DNA of 23,862 bases from a candidate division WWE3 bacterium RIFOXYC2_FULL_42_13 (lineage in GTDB: Bacteria; Patescibacteriota; WWE3; UBA101185; UBA10185). Both the position numbers and the translations under genes were made by a program. Shown one piece after another: positions 1 to 7,964 of the stretch; position 1 is the first letter of the stretch, and every line of letters starts with the position of its first letter. The DNA lies in the NCBI GenBank assembly GCA_001773255.1, contig MEWF01000012.1:16045-39906 (forward strand), written 5' to 3'. The notes beneath the pieces are model-generated. The model was given only the letters and a program-made list of their open reading frames with translations. It did no database searches and was not told the DNA's origin.

Positions 1-1790
1 TGTCCGTACAAGTGCTGTCCGATCTTCTGCAAGGAAGTTGAAAGTTCCTGTGTTTTGCTTTTTAGTTCTTCCGCGGTTGCTGTTTGCAACACGCTTCTGA
101 TTTCAGCGATTTTATCATTAATTTCTTTTTTCATTTCTTCCGGAATTTTCCCTTCGGCATCCTTTAGAGATTTTTCGGCGGTGTATGTTAGTCCGTCGGC
201 GATGTTTCTGCTTTCAGCGAGATCTTTTCTTTTTTTATCTTCTTCAGAGTGGGTCTCGGCTTCTTTCACCATCCTATCTATTTCCTCTTTGTTCAGCCCG
301 GTTCCGCCTTGTATAGATATTCTTTGTTCTTTTCCTGTTGCTTTGTCTTTTGCGGTTACGTGCAAAATACCATTGGCATCGATATCGAACGTGACTTCAA
401 TTTGTGGAAGTCCGCGGGGAGCCGGAGGAATTCCGTCCAGCATAAATCTCCCGAGAGATTTGTTGTCCGCAGCCATGTTTCTTTCTCCCTGCAAAACATT
501 GATTTCGACCCCCGGCTGATTATCAGCGGCCGTTGAAAATGTTTCAGACGCTTTAGTAGGTATTGTAGTGTTTCTCTTTATCAAAGGAGTTGAGACTCCT
601 CCCAAAGTTTCAATACCCAAAGTTAAAGGAGTGACGTCCAGCAACACAACGTCTTTGACGTCTCCTCCTAGAACTCCTCCCTGGATGGCGGCACCGATAG
701 CCACAACTTCATCAGGATTTATTCCTTTGTGGGGTTCTTTTCCGAAGAAGTTTTTAACGATTTCGTTAACTTTTGGCATTCTCGTCATTCCGCCGACCAT
801 TACGACTTCGTTTATTTGTGAAACTGAAATTCCGGCGTCCTTTAAAGCGTTTTCCATCGGCTTAATGGTCCTGTTCAAAAGGTCTTCGACCAGTTGTTCC
901 AAGTGCGCGCGGGTAAGTGTGGTGTTAAGATGTTTTGGTCCGGTCTGATCTGCCGTAATAAAGGGAACGCTAATTTCGGTCGTTGTGGTTGACGAAAGTT
1001 CGATCTTCGCTTTTTCAGCGGCATCTTTTAATCTCTGCATTGCCTGTCTATCAGAAGAGAGATCCATTCCGTTTTCCTTTTTGAATTCTTCCAGTAGCCA
1101 CGCAATTATTTTCTGATCGAAATCGTCCCCTCCAAGATGAGTGTCCCCATTTGTTGCTTTGACTTCGAAAACTCCTTCAGAGATATCGAGTACTGAAACA
1201 TCAAAAGTTCCTCCGCCCAAATCGAACACAACTATTTTTTCGGTAATATTTTTATCGAGTCCATATGCTAACGCAGCAGCCGTAGGTTCGTTAATTATTC
1301 TTTTTACGTTGAGTCCTGCTATCTGTCCCGCTTCTTTTGTTGCGGTTCTTTGAGAGTCATTAAAGTAGGCGGGGACGGTTATAACCGCATCGGTAATTGT
1401 TGTTCCGGTAAACTTCTCAGCTTCGGCTTTTAATTTCGAAAGAATTTTTGCGGAAATTTCCTGGGGAGTATAAATCTTTCCTTCGACCTCAACTCCGGCT
1501 AAGCCGCTTGCGGTTTCTTTAATATCGTAGGGAGCGTCCTTTTTTAACTGCTGAACTTCGGGGTCCGAAAATTTTCTACCCATCAATCTTTTTATACTGA
1601 AAACAGTGTTTTTCGGGTTTACTATCTGTTGTCGTTTTGCAGGGACGCCGACAAAATTCTGATCCGGAACCACTACGGAAGGAGTTGTATTTGCTCCCTC
1701 GGAGTTATGTATAACCTTGGGACTTCCCGCTTCCATAATTGCTACTACGCTATTTGTTGTACCTAAGTCAATTCCTATTATTTTTGACAT
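1..1790 (-). CDS. dnaK: Chaperone protein DnaK (Hsp70), 3' end beyond window
   Basis: ATP-dependent cytosolic chaperone that binds exposed hydrophobic peptide segments and cycles with GrpE and DnaJ. About 596 residues are visible, and the reading frame is still open at the left edge, so only the C-terminal lid/tail is missing. Seen by translating the minus strand: the first phosphate-binding loop GIDLGTTNS (residues 6-14), INEPTAAALAYG, the second phosphate motif FDLGGGTFD, the VGGMTRMP adenosine motif, the linker/substrate-domain start LLDVTPLTLGIET, and a charged helical lid. The start is fixed by an excellent ribosome site, GGAGG, five bases before ATG and lying inside the last codons of grpE; the grpE stop directly abuts this ATG, implying translational coupling. 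It is the third gene of the hrcA-grpE-dnaK operon and so is presumably controlled by the CIRCE-like site before hrcA. dnaJ would be expected further left but is not in the window. Confidence 0.97.
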   Translation of the reverse strand, partial: MSKIIGIDLGTTNSVVAIMEAGSPKVIHNSEGANTTPSVVVPDQNFVGVPAKRQQIVNPKNTVFSIKRLMGRKFSDPEVQQLKKDAPYDIKETASGLAGVEVEGKIYTPQEISAKILSKLKAEAEKFTGTTITDAVITVPAYFNDSQRTATKEAGQIAGLNVKRIINEPTAAALAYGLDKNITEKIVVFDLGGGTFDVSVLDISEGVFEVKATNGDTHLGGDDFDQKIIAWLLEEFKKENGMDLSSDRQAMQRLKDAAEKAKIELSSTTTTEISVPFITADQTGPKHLNTTLTRAHLEQLVEDLLNRTIKPMENALKDAGISVSQINEVVMVGGMTRMPKVNEIVKNFFGKEPHKGINPDEVVAIGAAIQGGVLGGDVKDVVLLDVTPLTLGIETLGGVSTPLIKRNTTIPTKASETFSTAADNQPGVEINVLQGERNMAADNKSLGRFMLDGIPPAPRGLPQIEVTFDIDANGILHVTAKDKATGKEQRISIQGGTGLNKEEIDRMVKEAETHSEEDKKRKDLAESRNIADGLTYTAEKSLKDAEGKIPEEMKKEINDKIAEIRSVLQTATAEELKSKTQELSTSLQKIGQHLYG

Positions 1791-2243
1791 TTAAGCCTCC
1801 TTTTGGCCATTTCCGACCTTAACTACAGCCGGTCGTATTAATTTATTGTTAAGTAAGTATCCTTTTGAAACTGTCTCTACCACTTTATTTTTTTCACCTT
1901 CAGCTATCTCAAGGGCTTCCATTAGCATCGGGTCGAACTCTACCTTCTCTGAGTTTATTTCCTCAACCCCGAATTCCTTTAGGCTAGACACCATGTCTTT
2001 TATTATCAAATCCAGCCCTTTATCGTCCATGTGCTTTTTGAGCCGCTCCAGGTTGTCTATTACAGGAAGTATCCTGAGTATCAATCTTTCGTTTGCGAAA
2101 AACTTCCAACCGTCTTTGTCTTCTTCCACTCTTTTCTCAAGATTTTTGTAATCCGCGAGAGCCCTCTTCCAACAATCTTCCAACTCCTTAATTTTTTTCT
2201 CAAGGGTTTCTATCTTATCTTTTTGTAATTTATCCTCTTTCAT
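1791..2243 (-). CDS. grpE: Nucleotide exchange factor GrpE
   Basis: Dimeric exchange factor that releases ADP from DnaK. The 150-residue protein starts with a highly charged heptad-like helix (about residues 5-60, with KDKIETLEKKIKELED and YKNLEKRVEED), which is the long GrpE coiled coil, and ends in the beta-domain signature LLNNKLIRPAVVKVGN, matching the family pattern around LRPA-VKV. It is shorter than typical GrpE (about 180-200 residues), mainly because it lacks the acidic N-terminal tail. The gene lies 21 bases after hrcA and directly abuts dnaK. No convincing Shine-Dalgarno sequence precedes its ATG, so it probably depends on reinitiation from hrcA. Identity is secure from both the C-terminal signature and the operon position. 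Confidence 0.95.
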   Translation of the reverse strand: MKEDKLQKDKIETLEKKIKELEDCWKRALADYKNLEKRVEEDKDGWKFFANERLILRILPVIDNLERLKKHMDDKGLDLIIKDMVSSLKEFGVEEINSEKVEFDPMLMEALEIAEGEKNKVVETVSKGYLLNNKLIRPAVVKVGNGQKEA

Positions 2244-2264
2244 ATTTGACTGATTATTATGGGG

Positions 2265-2987
2265 TTACCAAGAACCGCCGAGCTCTTCAACCAACCTTTT
2301 AGTGTACTTAACGGAAGGTATAATCTCCGGGTAGCTGATCCTGGAAGGTCCTATAACTCCTATTTTGCCCGATCTTTTTCCTGCTGAATATTCTGTAAAT
2401 ACCATGGCGCACCTGTTTAGCTTTTCAATTCCGATCTCTTCTTCTATCAGGGTTTTGATATCCCCCTGATTTGCTGCGTTATCTAAAACTCTCTCAAGAA
2501 GGTGATATTCGTCCAGTAAAGAAAATGCCTGTTTTGCAACATCAATGTCCCAAAACTCTTTGTGGTCGAGTATATTTGCGGCACCGGCGTAGCTTACAAA
2601 ACCGTCTTCGGTTGTCGCGAAAGCTAAAGATCTGCTCATTTCGGACAGTGCCAACACGGACTCACGTAATAGCTTTTCAAACTCGAATCTATTGGTCCAA
2701 AGGCGCTGTTTTAATGCTACTTCCTGAAGAACCGGAAGTTCTCTTTCCTCCATCATCTGGTCTAAGTAAAGGCGATAGGCCATTTTTGTGGGAACGCGGC
2801 CGGAGGAAGTATGCATCATCTCCAGGAAACCCAATTCAATGAGCTTCGCCATCTCATTTCTTACTGTTGCGGGGGAACACCTTAAATTATACTTTGCTAC
2901 TATTTCGACCGAACCCACAGGCTCAGCGTTTTTTATATATTCATCGATTACTGCGTGTATAAGTTGGAACTGCCTGTCACTTAACAT
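2265..2987 (-). CDS. hrcA: Heat-inducible transcription repressor HrcA, short form
   Basis: Repressor of class I heat-shock genes that binds CIRCE operators and is stabilised by GroEL. The N-terminal winged helix is clear (residues 1-75: SDRQFQLIHAVIDEYI, AEPVGS, SPATVRNEMAKL, HTSSGRVPT). The C-terminal signature is also present (IGVIGPSRISYPEIIPSV, then a final amphipathic helix). The protein is 240 residues compared with about 340 in well-studied homologues, so the middle dimerisation/inserted domain is strongly reduced. It heads the hrcA-grpE-dnaK operon. The ATG lies only nine bases from a -10 hexamer and there is no Shine-Dalgarno sequence, so the transcript is predicted to be leaderless or nearly so. 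Its own promoter overlaps a CIRCE-like repeat, indicating autoregulation. Confidence 0.93.
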   Translation of the reverse strand: MLSDRQFQLIHAVIDEYIKNAEPVGSVEIVAKYNLRCSPATVRNEMAKLIELGFLEMMHTSSGRVPTKMAYRLYLDQMMEERELPVLQEVALKQRLWTNRFEFEKLLRESVLALSEMSRSLAFATTEDGFVSYAGAANILDHKEFWDIDVAKQAFSLLDEYHLLERVLDNAANQGDIKTLIEEEIGIEKLNRCAMVFTEYSAGKRSGKIGVIGPSRISYPEIIPSVKYTKRLVEELGGSW

Positions 2988-2988
2988 A

Positions 2989-3024
2989 TTATCAGTAATA
3001 TATCACGAGTGCTAAGGGTGTCAA
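2989..3024 (-). promoter_or_regulatory. hrcA operon promoter overlapped by CIRCE-like operator
   Basis: Read on the minus strand, a perfect -35 TTGACA (3019-3024) is followed by a 16-base spacer and a -10 TATATT (2997-3002, five of six). Superimposed on it is TTAGCACTC-N9-TACTGATAA (2989-3015). The left arm is identical to the CIRCE consensus, the spacer is exactly nine bases, and the right arm matches GAGTGCTAA at six of nine positions. The operator covers the spacer, the -10 and the predicted start site, so bound HrcA would block RNA polymerase. The predicted transcription start is about two to four bases from the hrcA ATG. Confidence 0.85.
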
Positions 3025-3054
3025 TACCCTTGAGAAGTTTTTGTGGTAGGGAAA

Positions 3055-4848
3055 TCACTTGGTCTGAAGTATCTGCCTGAAAGCTTCCTGCGGTATCTCA
3101 ACTTTTCCTATTCTTTTCATTCTTTCTTTGCCTTTTTTCTGTATATCTAAAAGCTTATCTTTTCTTTCCCTGTGGCCTCCGCTCATCTTTGCCAGCACGT
3201 TTTTTCTGAAAGCGGGAATATCCTCCCGGGCTATTATTTTACCGCCCAGCGCGGCCTGCAGAGACACCGTAAACTGCTGTTTAGGTATTATTTCTTTAAG
3301 TTTCTTCAAAAGGCTTTTACCGACATCGTGCGCTTTACTTCTTAAGACTATGTGGGAAAGGGGGTCGACTATAGAGTTGTGCACCAAAATGTCCATTTTT
3401 ACGGCATCGACGGGGGCGTAATCTCTGAACTCGTAGTCGAGCGAAGCAAAGCCGGACGAGACTCTTTTTAAATCGTCAAAAAAGTTGTACACAAGCTCGG
3501 CCAGGGGGAGTACGTAGCTGAAGTAAACCGTTTTCTCGCTGGGGTATTCCATCTTCGTGTTTTCACCCCGTCTTTCTTCGCAAAGTTTTATGACTTCTCC
3601 AACGTAGGTAGAGGGTGAAACTATTGTGAGGTTTATTCTCGGTTCTAGTATGCGGAGAATTCTCGACCTATCGGGCATTTCGGAAGGAGCCCTTACCTCG
3701 AGGGTAGTTCCGTTCGTAAGTTCTACGTGGTATTCAACGGACGGTGTGGTTGATATAAGTCTGAGGTCGTATTCCCTTTCCAGCCTTTCCTGAATTATGT
3801 CTGCGTGTAACAGTCCAAGAAAACCGCACCTAAAACCGAAACCGAGTGCCGAATTATTTTCCGGCTCGAACATAAGAGCAGAGTCCGATAAAGAAAGTTT
3901 TTGAAGCGCTTCTCTAAGCTGCGGGAATTTATCGTTTTCAATAGGGTAGATAGAAACAAAGACGAAGGGTTTGACTTCTTTGTACCCCGGCAACGGTGCC
4001 GTTTCCACACCCTCCAAAGAAACCGTATCTCCGACCTTTACTACAGTTATAGCTTTAAGCCCCGTGGCTATATATCCTACTTCTCCCGTGGAGAGGTGGC
4101 CTTCCTTTATCCTTTCGGGTTTAAAATACCCTATTTCTTCAGGTTTTGTAGAAACTCCCGTAGCGAGAAAATGGATTTTCTTCCCTTTTCCTCCTGTGTA
4201 TTCGCGGAACTCTCCGTCCGTTACTTTTATCATAGCGATAACCCCGAGATACTCATCGTAAAAGGAGTCGAATATTAATCCCCGCGGGGCAGCTTCTTTA
4301 TTTCCCGAAGGAGCGGGTACCCTGTTAATTACCTCTTCGAGTAGCATTGCGATACCTTCCCCGGTTTTCGCAGAGACTTTGAAAATGCTTTCCTTTTTAA
4401 AACCGAACGTTCCTACCAGGTCGTTTTCGGTTCTTTCGACATCCGCGGCGGACAAATCGATTTTGTTAATCACGGGAATTATCACGAGGTTTGATTCCAA
4501 GGCCTTATAAACATTAGAAACGGTTTGAGCCTGTATTCCCTGTGTTGCATCCACAACAAGGATAGCGCCTTCGCAGGCAGCTAGGGACCGTGACACCTCA
4601 TAGGAAAAATCGACGTGGCCGGGGGTGTCAATCAGGTTCATCTGGTAGCCTTTGTAAGCCATTCTCACAGCCTTTAGTTTGATTGTTATGCCCTTTTCCT
4701 TTTCCAGCTCCATACTGTCCAGCGTTTGTTCCTGGAGGTGTCTTTTATCAATGGTTTCCGTTATTTCGAGGAATCGGTCAGCCAGCGTGGATTTACCGTG
4801 GTCAATATGGGCTATTATGCAAAAATTTCGGATACTTTTCTGTTCCAT
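3055..4848 (-). CDS. lepA: Elongation factor 4 (LepA) GTPase
   Basis: Ribosome-associated translational GTPase. The 597-residue length is normal for LepA. The G domain is complete: G1 AHIDHGKST (residues 13-21), the switch region with GITIKLKAV, G3 DTPGHVDF and G4 NKIDL. It is followed by the EF-G-like domains II, III and V, and then the LepA-specific C-terminal domain (for example SGGHRERKDKLLDIQKKGKERMK). The histidine after G3 that activates GTP hydrolysis is present. The ATG has no Shine-Dalgarno sequence. Instead TAAAAT sits exactly six bases upstream, predicting a leaderless transcript whose promoter overlaps the end of murJ. It is separated from hrcA by 67 bases that hold the heat-shock promoter. 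Confidence in function is very high. Confidence 0.98.
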   Translation of the reverse strand: MEQKSIRNFCIIAHIDHGKSTLADRFLEITETIDKRHLQEQTLDSMELEKEKGITIKLKAVRMAYKGYQMNLIDTPGHVDFSYEVSRSLAACEGAILVVDATQGIQAQTVSNVYKALESNLVIIPVINKIDLSAADVERTENDLVGTFGFKKESIFKVSAKTGEGIAMLLEEVINRVPAPSGNKEAAPRGLIFDSFYDEYLGVIAMIKVTDGEFREYTGGKGKKIHFLATGVSTKPEEIGYFKPERIKEGHLSTGEVGYIATGLKAITVVKVGDTVSLEGVETAPLPGYKEVKPFVFVSIYPIENDKFPQLREALQKLSLSDSALMFEPENNSALGFGFRCGFLGLLHADIIQERLEREYDLRLISTTPSVEYHVELTNGTTLEVRAPSEMPDRSRILRILEPRINLTIVSPSTYVGEVIKLCEERRGENTKMEYPSEKTVYFSYVLPLAELVYNFFDDLKRVSSGFASLDYEFRDYAPVDAVKMDILVHNSIVDPLSHIVLRSKAHDVGKSLLKKLKEIIPKQQFTVSLQAALGGKIIAREDIPAFRKNVLAKMSGGHRERKDKLLDIQKKGKERMKRIGKVEIPQEAFRQILQTK

Positions 4849-4854
4849 GGGGAG

Positions 4855-4860
4855 ATTTTA
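4855..4860 (-). promoter_or_regulatory. lepA -10 element, leaderless geometry
   Basis: TAAAAT (five of six to TATAAT) on the minus strand, then six bases (CTCCCC), then the lepA ATG. Transcription would start at or beside the A of the start codon. A matching -35 is weak (TTGTTT at 16 bases). Confidence 0.6.
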
Positions 4861-4874
4861 CCTTATTGACCGTA

Positions 4875-6524
4875 TCAAACAACCTTGTCTTCCGCGGGAA
4901 GGTATGGGACGCCCTTCTTTATAGGTGACAGCTTCTTAATTAGCTTGTAAAAAAGATCAACCTCTTTGACATGCATGTGTGTGGTAATAAAAAAGTAGAC
5001 TGCGGTACTAAAGATCCCGGCAACAGCCACAAGACCTAACAGGCTGATGGTTCTGGTGGTGTCAAATATGTATTTATCCAAAAGTTTTACCGGGATATAA
5101 AGCGCGAATCCCATAAATAAAGTAGCATAAGAAATTTTCGTAAAGGGAACGAGTATTTTTTCAATTTCAAAGCCACCGATCTGTTTGTGTAGAAGGTAAA
5201 AAAGAAGAACCATGTCTATTAGAGAAGTTATCGAGAACGAAAGCGCTACCGACCAAACCCCAAACTTTAGCCAGGTTACAAAAAACAGAGAAAGAAGAAC
5301 ATTCAGAGCTGTGGTAAACAGACTCACTATAACGGGAGTTTTGGTATCTTTTAATGCGTAAAAAGCCCGTGTAAGCAGATAGTTCGTACTCTGAGCGAAT
5401 ATTGAGACACTGAAAAAGGCCAGGGTATAAGAAGTTTTTAAGGTTGCCTCCCACGGAAAATTAGAGACTCCGTAAACGATACGTACGACCGGCCCTCTTA
5501 AAACAAGAAGAATCATGCTCAAAGGCAGAACGAAATAAAGCATTTGCATCAAAGATGTTGTGAACGTTTCCTTAAATTTTCCCAGATCCTCTTTGCGGCT
5601 TTGGGTCGCCAGTGTTGGAAGGCTCGCCGCACCAAGGGATATTCCGAACAGACTTACCGGAAAGGACTGGAGCTGAAGTGCGAATTTGAGATAAATAACG
5701 GAAGATGTGGATACAAGTATAGCCAGACTGTTGTTTATTACCTGAATTAAGTTGGCCAGAAGGACACTGAGAATGCGCGGGGGGATGAGCTTGGCCATAC
5801 TGCGCAGCCCTTTATCCGAGAGGCTGATCTTGGGTACGAAATTAAACCCTGTTTTTGTCAGGGCGGGCAATTGAAGGGCGAAGTGAAAAATTGCGCCGGC
5901 GGCCACACCTAAAGCCGGGGCGTAAATACCGTATTTTTCCGAAAAGAGTATGATCCCCAAAACCATGCCCGTGCTGTATGCCAAAGGAGCTAAAGCCGAC
6001 ACCAGAAAGTACTTAAATGTTTGTAAAATACTTGTGGCAAGACTTCCCAGAACCAGCATTATTTGAGAGAGCATCATTATTCTCATTAAGGTAACTCCCA
6101 GGGAGGCCTCTTCGGGGGCGAATTTACCAAGAGATACAAGGTTGAAAAGAGGTTTAGTAAAAAGCAGGACCAGCGCGGTCAGAATTAAGAAAAACACCAG
6201 GGTCACCGTGATCATGGAAGACGCCGTTTTATTGGCTTCTTCTTTATCCTTTCTTAGACCCTCCGCGAAAATAGGTATAAAAACGGTTGAAACTGCGCCG
6301 ACTATCAGCACGGAATACACCATATTAGGTATTCTGTCGGCGGTATAGAAAACAGCAAGTTGGTTTGAAACCCCGAAATAGTGGGCTAAAAGCCTCCCCT
6401 TTAAAAATCCCAGGATGGCGTTGAGCCCGTTAGAGGCTGCTATGATAAATGCTGCGGACAATATTGTGTTCTGTGTTTTAAGAAGAACCCCATTAAGTTG
6501 TGTTTTGTTAATATCCAAAGGCAT
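4875..6524 (-). CDS. murJ: Lipid II flippase MurJ (MviN family)
   Basis: Polytopic inner-membrane protein that flips lipid II for peptidoglycan synthesis. From the chosen start it is 549 residues, normal for the family, with about a dozen or more hydrophobic segments spread along its length. Recognisable family patterns include the N-terminal helix with NGLNAILGFLKGRLLAHYFG, the following DRIPNM, VSTVFIPIFAEG, and the later LLTRAFYALKDTKTPV segment, which matches the MurJ pattern of a short basic loop (RAFYALxDTxTP). The longest open frame begins further upstream at 6575, but those 17 extra residues overlap the promoter region of the divergent rpsT gene and are not hydrophobic, so the ATG at 6524 (MPLDINK) is preferred, with moderate certainty. 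It lies upstream of lepA, 26 bases away. It fits with the LCP, FemAB and carboxypeptidase genes nearby as part of wall synthesis. Confidence 0.93.
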   Translation of the reverse strand: MPLDINKTQLNGVLLKTQNTILSAAFIIAASNGLNAILGFLKGRLLAHYFGVSNQLAVFYTADRIPNMVYSVLIVGAVSTVFIPIFAEGLRKDKEEANKTASSMITVTLVFFLILTALVLLFTKPLFNLVSLGKFAPEEASLGVTLMRIMMLSQIMLVLGSLATSILQTFKYFLVSALAPLAYSTGMVLGIILFSEKYGIYAPALGVAAGAIFHFALQLPALTKTGFNFVPKISLSDKGLRSMAKLIPPRILSVLLANLIQVINNSLAILVSTSSVIYLKFALQLQSFPVSLFGISLGAASLPTLATQSRKEDLGKFKETFTTSLMQMLYFVLPLSMILLVLRGPVVRIVYGVSNFPWEATLKTSYTLAFFSVSIFAQSTNYLLTRAFYALKDTKTPVIVSLFTTALNVLLSLFFVTWLKFGVWSVALSFSITSLIDMVLLFYLLHKQIGGFEIEKILVPFTKISYATLFMGFALYIPVKLLDKYIFDTTRTISLLGLVAVAGIFSTAVYFFITTHMHVKEVDLFYKLIKKLSPIKKGVPYLPAEDKVV

Positions 6525-6586
6525 ACCATTTCCATGGGGCAAAAACGTTGTATTTATACGTAAGTATGTTATCATACGTAGCGCTT
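6525..6586. promoter_or_regulatory. Divergent murJ/rpsT promoter region
   Basis: This 62-base gap separates two divergent genes. For rpsT, TTGTAT (6548-6553), a 16-base spacer and TATCAT (6570-6575) give a plausible promoter with a leader of only a few bases. For murJ on the other strand, a TATAAA-like box is visible about 28 bases before the preferred ATG. No strong Shine-Dalgarno sequence is seen for either gene. Element assignment is tentative. Confidence 0.4.
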
Positions 6587-6883
6587 ATGCCAAACACTAA
6601 ATCAGCAAAAAAAGCTCTCAGGGGCTCTGCTAACAAAAGAAAACACAATATTTTTTGGAAGGACAAATACAAGTCCTCCATCAAAAGTATGAAGGCTTCA
6701 TTGGTCTCCTCTAACGGTGCCGAAGTGGTCAAAGATCAGATGCAGGTTCTTCAGCAAGTTCTCGATAAAGCCTCAAAGGAAAAAGTCATTCATAAAAACA
6801 AGGCAAATAGGTTAAAATCTAGATATGCTAGAAAAGTATCTGCCCTTTCTAAGACCCCGGGAAAACACAGAAAAAACGCTTAG
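6587..6883 (+). CDS. rpsT: Small ribosomal subunit protein bS20
   Basis: Primary 16S rRNA-binding protein of the 30S body. The start at 6587 gives MPNTKSAKKALRGSANKR, the typical bS20 N-terminus; an upstream in-frame ATG would add 13 residues not found in the family. The 98-residue protein is basic and all-helical, with the characteristic KNKANRLKSRYARKV motif near the C-terminus. A short extra basic tail (KTPGKHRKNA) makes it slightly longer than usual. The last 59 bases overlap the start of the PilN-like gene in another frame. It is transcribed divergently from murJ, with no Shine-Dalgarno sequence. Confidence 0.95.
   Translation: MPNTKSAKKALRGSANKRKHNIFWKDKYKSSIKSMKASLVSSNGAEVVKDQMQVLQQVLDKASKEKVIHKNKANRLKSRYARKVSALSKTPGKHRKNA
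6813..6818 (+). promoter_or_regulatory. Candidate internal -10 for the PilN-like gene
   Basis: TAAAAT inside the rpsT coding region, followed by exactly six bases (CTAGAT) and the PilN-like ATG. This is the same spacing seen at lepA, gap, pcrA, ksgA and the first FemAB gene. No good -35 is visible. It could let the pilus-like genes be transcribed separately from rpsT. Confidence 0.45.
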
Positions 6884-7421
6884 TAGCGGAAACTACATCC
6901 CGGACGATTCCTTATTTTTCAATCCCGAATCTTTGCGCACCGAAGCGTTTACCGCAGGCGGTGCCGTAAAATTCTCGTCTTCCACAATTGTTTTTTTTAG
7001 TGCTGTTCTTATTGGATTATTAGTCGGACACATGACGATGAACTTTCTCCTTAATGGTCTCCTCAACGAACAGAAAAATCTGGAATTTAAAATTAATGAG
7101 TATGCAGACGTAGAGGAAAAAGCTTTGCAGATCACCAACAAGATTAATTATAGTAAGAATACAGTTGGCACCAGAAAACCCCTGACCACAAAAACCTCTT
7201 TTATTATGTCGAGACTGCCTAAAGACCTTGTCCTGAGCACCGTCGAATTTAAGCCCGAAACATTTGAGATTGTTGTAAAAGGAAGCTCACCGGCGCAGAT
7301 TACCGGGATGTTCCTCCGTTGGCTACAGGACGGCGGCGTATCGGAAGTGGCCATCAAGGAGGTCGTTTTTTCCTCTGCCGAGAATATATACATGGTCAGA
7401 CTCGGAGGAGTTTACAGATGA
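6825..7421 (+). CDS. PilN-like type IV pilus inner-membrane assembly protein
   Basis: PilN-type proteins form, with PilO and PilM, the inner-membrane alignment platform of type IV pilus and related machines. The 198-residue protein has a cytoplasmic N-terminus of about 50 residues, one transmembrane helix (about 51-75), a charged coiled-coil-like helix (about 76-110) and a C-terminal alpha/beta domain (LPKDLVLSTVEFKPETFEIVVKG, then a domain-end strand). This is the PilN plan (Fimbrial assembly family, PF05137). The only ATG upstream of the membrane helix is inside rpsT, so a 59-base overlap is unavoidable unless a rare start is used. The next gene begins within its stop (ATGA) and encodes a PilO-like partner, which supports the call. 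No PilM-like ATPase is in the window. Confidence 0.72.
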   Translation: MLEKYLPFLRPRENTEKTLSSGNYIPDDSLFFNPESLRTEAFTAGGAVKFSSSTIVFFSAVLIGLLVGHMTMNFLLNGLLNEQKNLEFKINEYADVEEKALQITNKINYSKNTVGTRKPLTTKTSFIMSRLPKDLVLSTVEFKPETFEIVVKGSSPAQITGMFLRWLQDGGVSEVAIKEVVFSSAENIYMVRLGGVYR

Positions 7422-7960
7422 GAGACGAAATGCAGAATTCAGCTAAACTGTTTTTTTCAAATGAATTGTTCCTTTCCAAAATATACACATTTTGGGCGTT
7501 GGCGTGCATGGTTTTGTTCGGGTTTTTTGCTATCGGCCCTTTATCATTTAGCATGGCCAAGAAGATAAATTTGTACAAGGAAATGAGGACGTTAAATTAT
7601 GGTCTGAACGTAAAACTGCAAAGTTTAAATAAACTGTCGTCGGATATTGCGGACGCGGAAAAATTCGAAATTTTACTTGAAGCAACTATACCAAAAGAAC
7701 TGAATACCCACAGCTATATGGTTTTATTTATGCAGCAGGCGGCAGCCGCCGGATTCAGTGTGGAAAATTTTATACCGTCCACTGACACTACGGGGGGAGA
7801 AGTTCCTATCGTAGTTATTCTGGAAGGAAGCGGAGATCTCACCGGTCTTATTTCTGGTTTGGAGGGAATGCAGAGAGTTACGGTAATTGATTCGGTGAAA
7901 TATGAAAACCATACTGACAGTACGCAAGCCACTATTAACTTAAGAATATTTAACCTGTAA
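7418..7960 (+). CDS. PilO-like pilus assembly protein
   Basis: Predicted partner of the preceding PilN-like protein in a periplasmic/extracytoplasmic alignment complex. At 180 residues it has an N-terminal membrane helix (about 21-45), a coiled-coil stretch (about 50-80) and a ferredoxin-like domain typical of PilO (for example SYMVLFMQQAAAAGFSVENF, then VVILEGSGDLTGLISGLEGM and RVTVIDSVKYEN). The start is well determined: GGAGGAG at 7404-7410, seven bases before ATG. The longer open frame upstream is rejected because it would run through PilN in another frame without a ribosome site. It overlaps PilN by four bases, so the two are translationally coupled. Confidence 0.72.
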   Translation: MRDEMQNSAKLFFSNELFLSKIYTFWALACMVLFGFFAIGPLSFSMAKKINLYKEMRTLNYGLNVKLQSLNKLSSDIADAEKFEILLEATIPKELNTHSYMVLFMQQAAAAGFSVENFIPSTDTTGGEVPIVVILEGSGDLTGLISGLEGMQRVTVIDSVKYENHTDSTQATINLRIFNL

Positions 7961-7964
7961 AATT

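Noticed and set aside
55..1353. Several plus-strand open frames of 70-154 codons
   Set aside because: They are antisense shadows of dnaK, whose translation on the minus strand is unambiguous; they have no ribosome sites or family features.
3014..3031. Inverted repeat AAGGGT/ACCCTT between lepA and hrcA as a lepA terminator
   Set aside because: There is no T run after it on the minus strand, and it overlaps the -35 of the hrcA promoter. The promoter reading explains the sequence better.
6525..6575. N-terminal extension of murJ to the ATG at 6575
   Set aside because: The extra 17 residues have no family match and would run into the rpsT promoter; the ATG at 6524 gives a normal MurJ N-terminus. 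This is not fully excluded.
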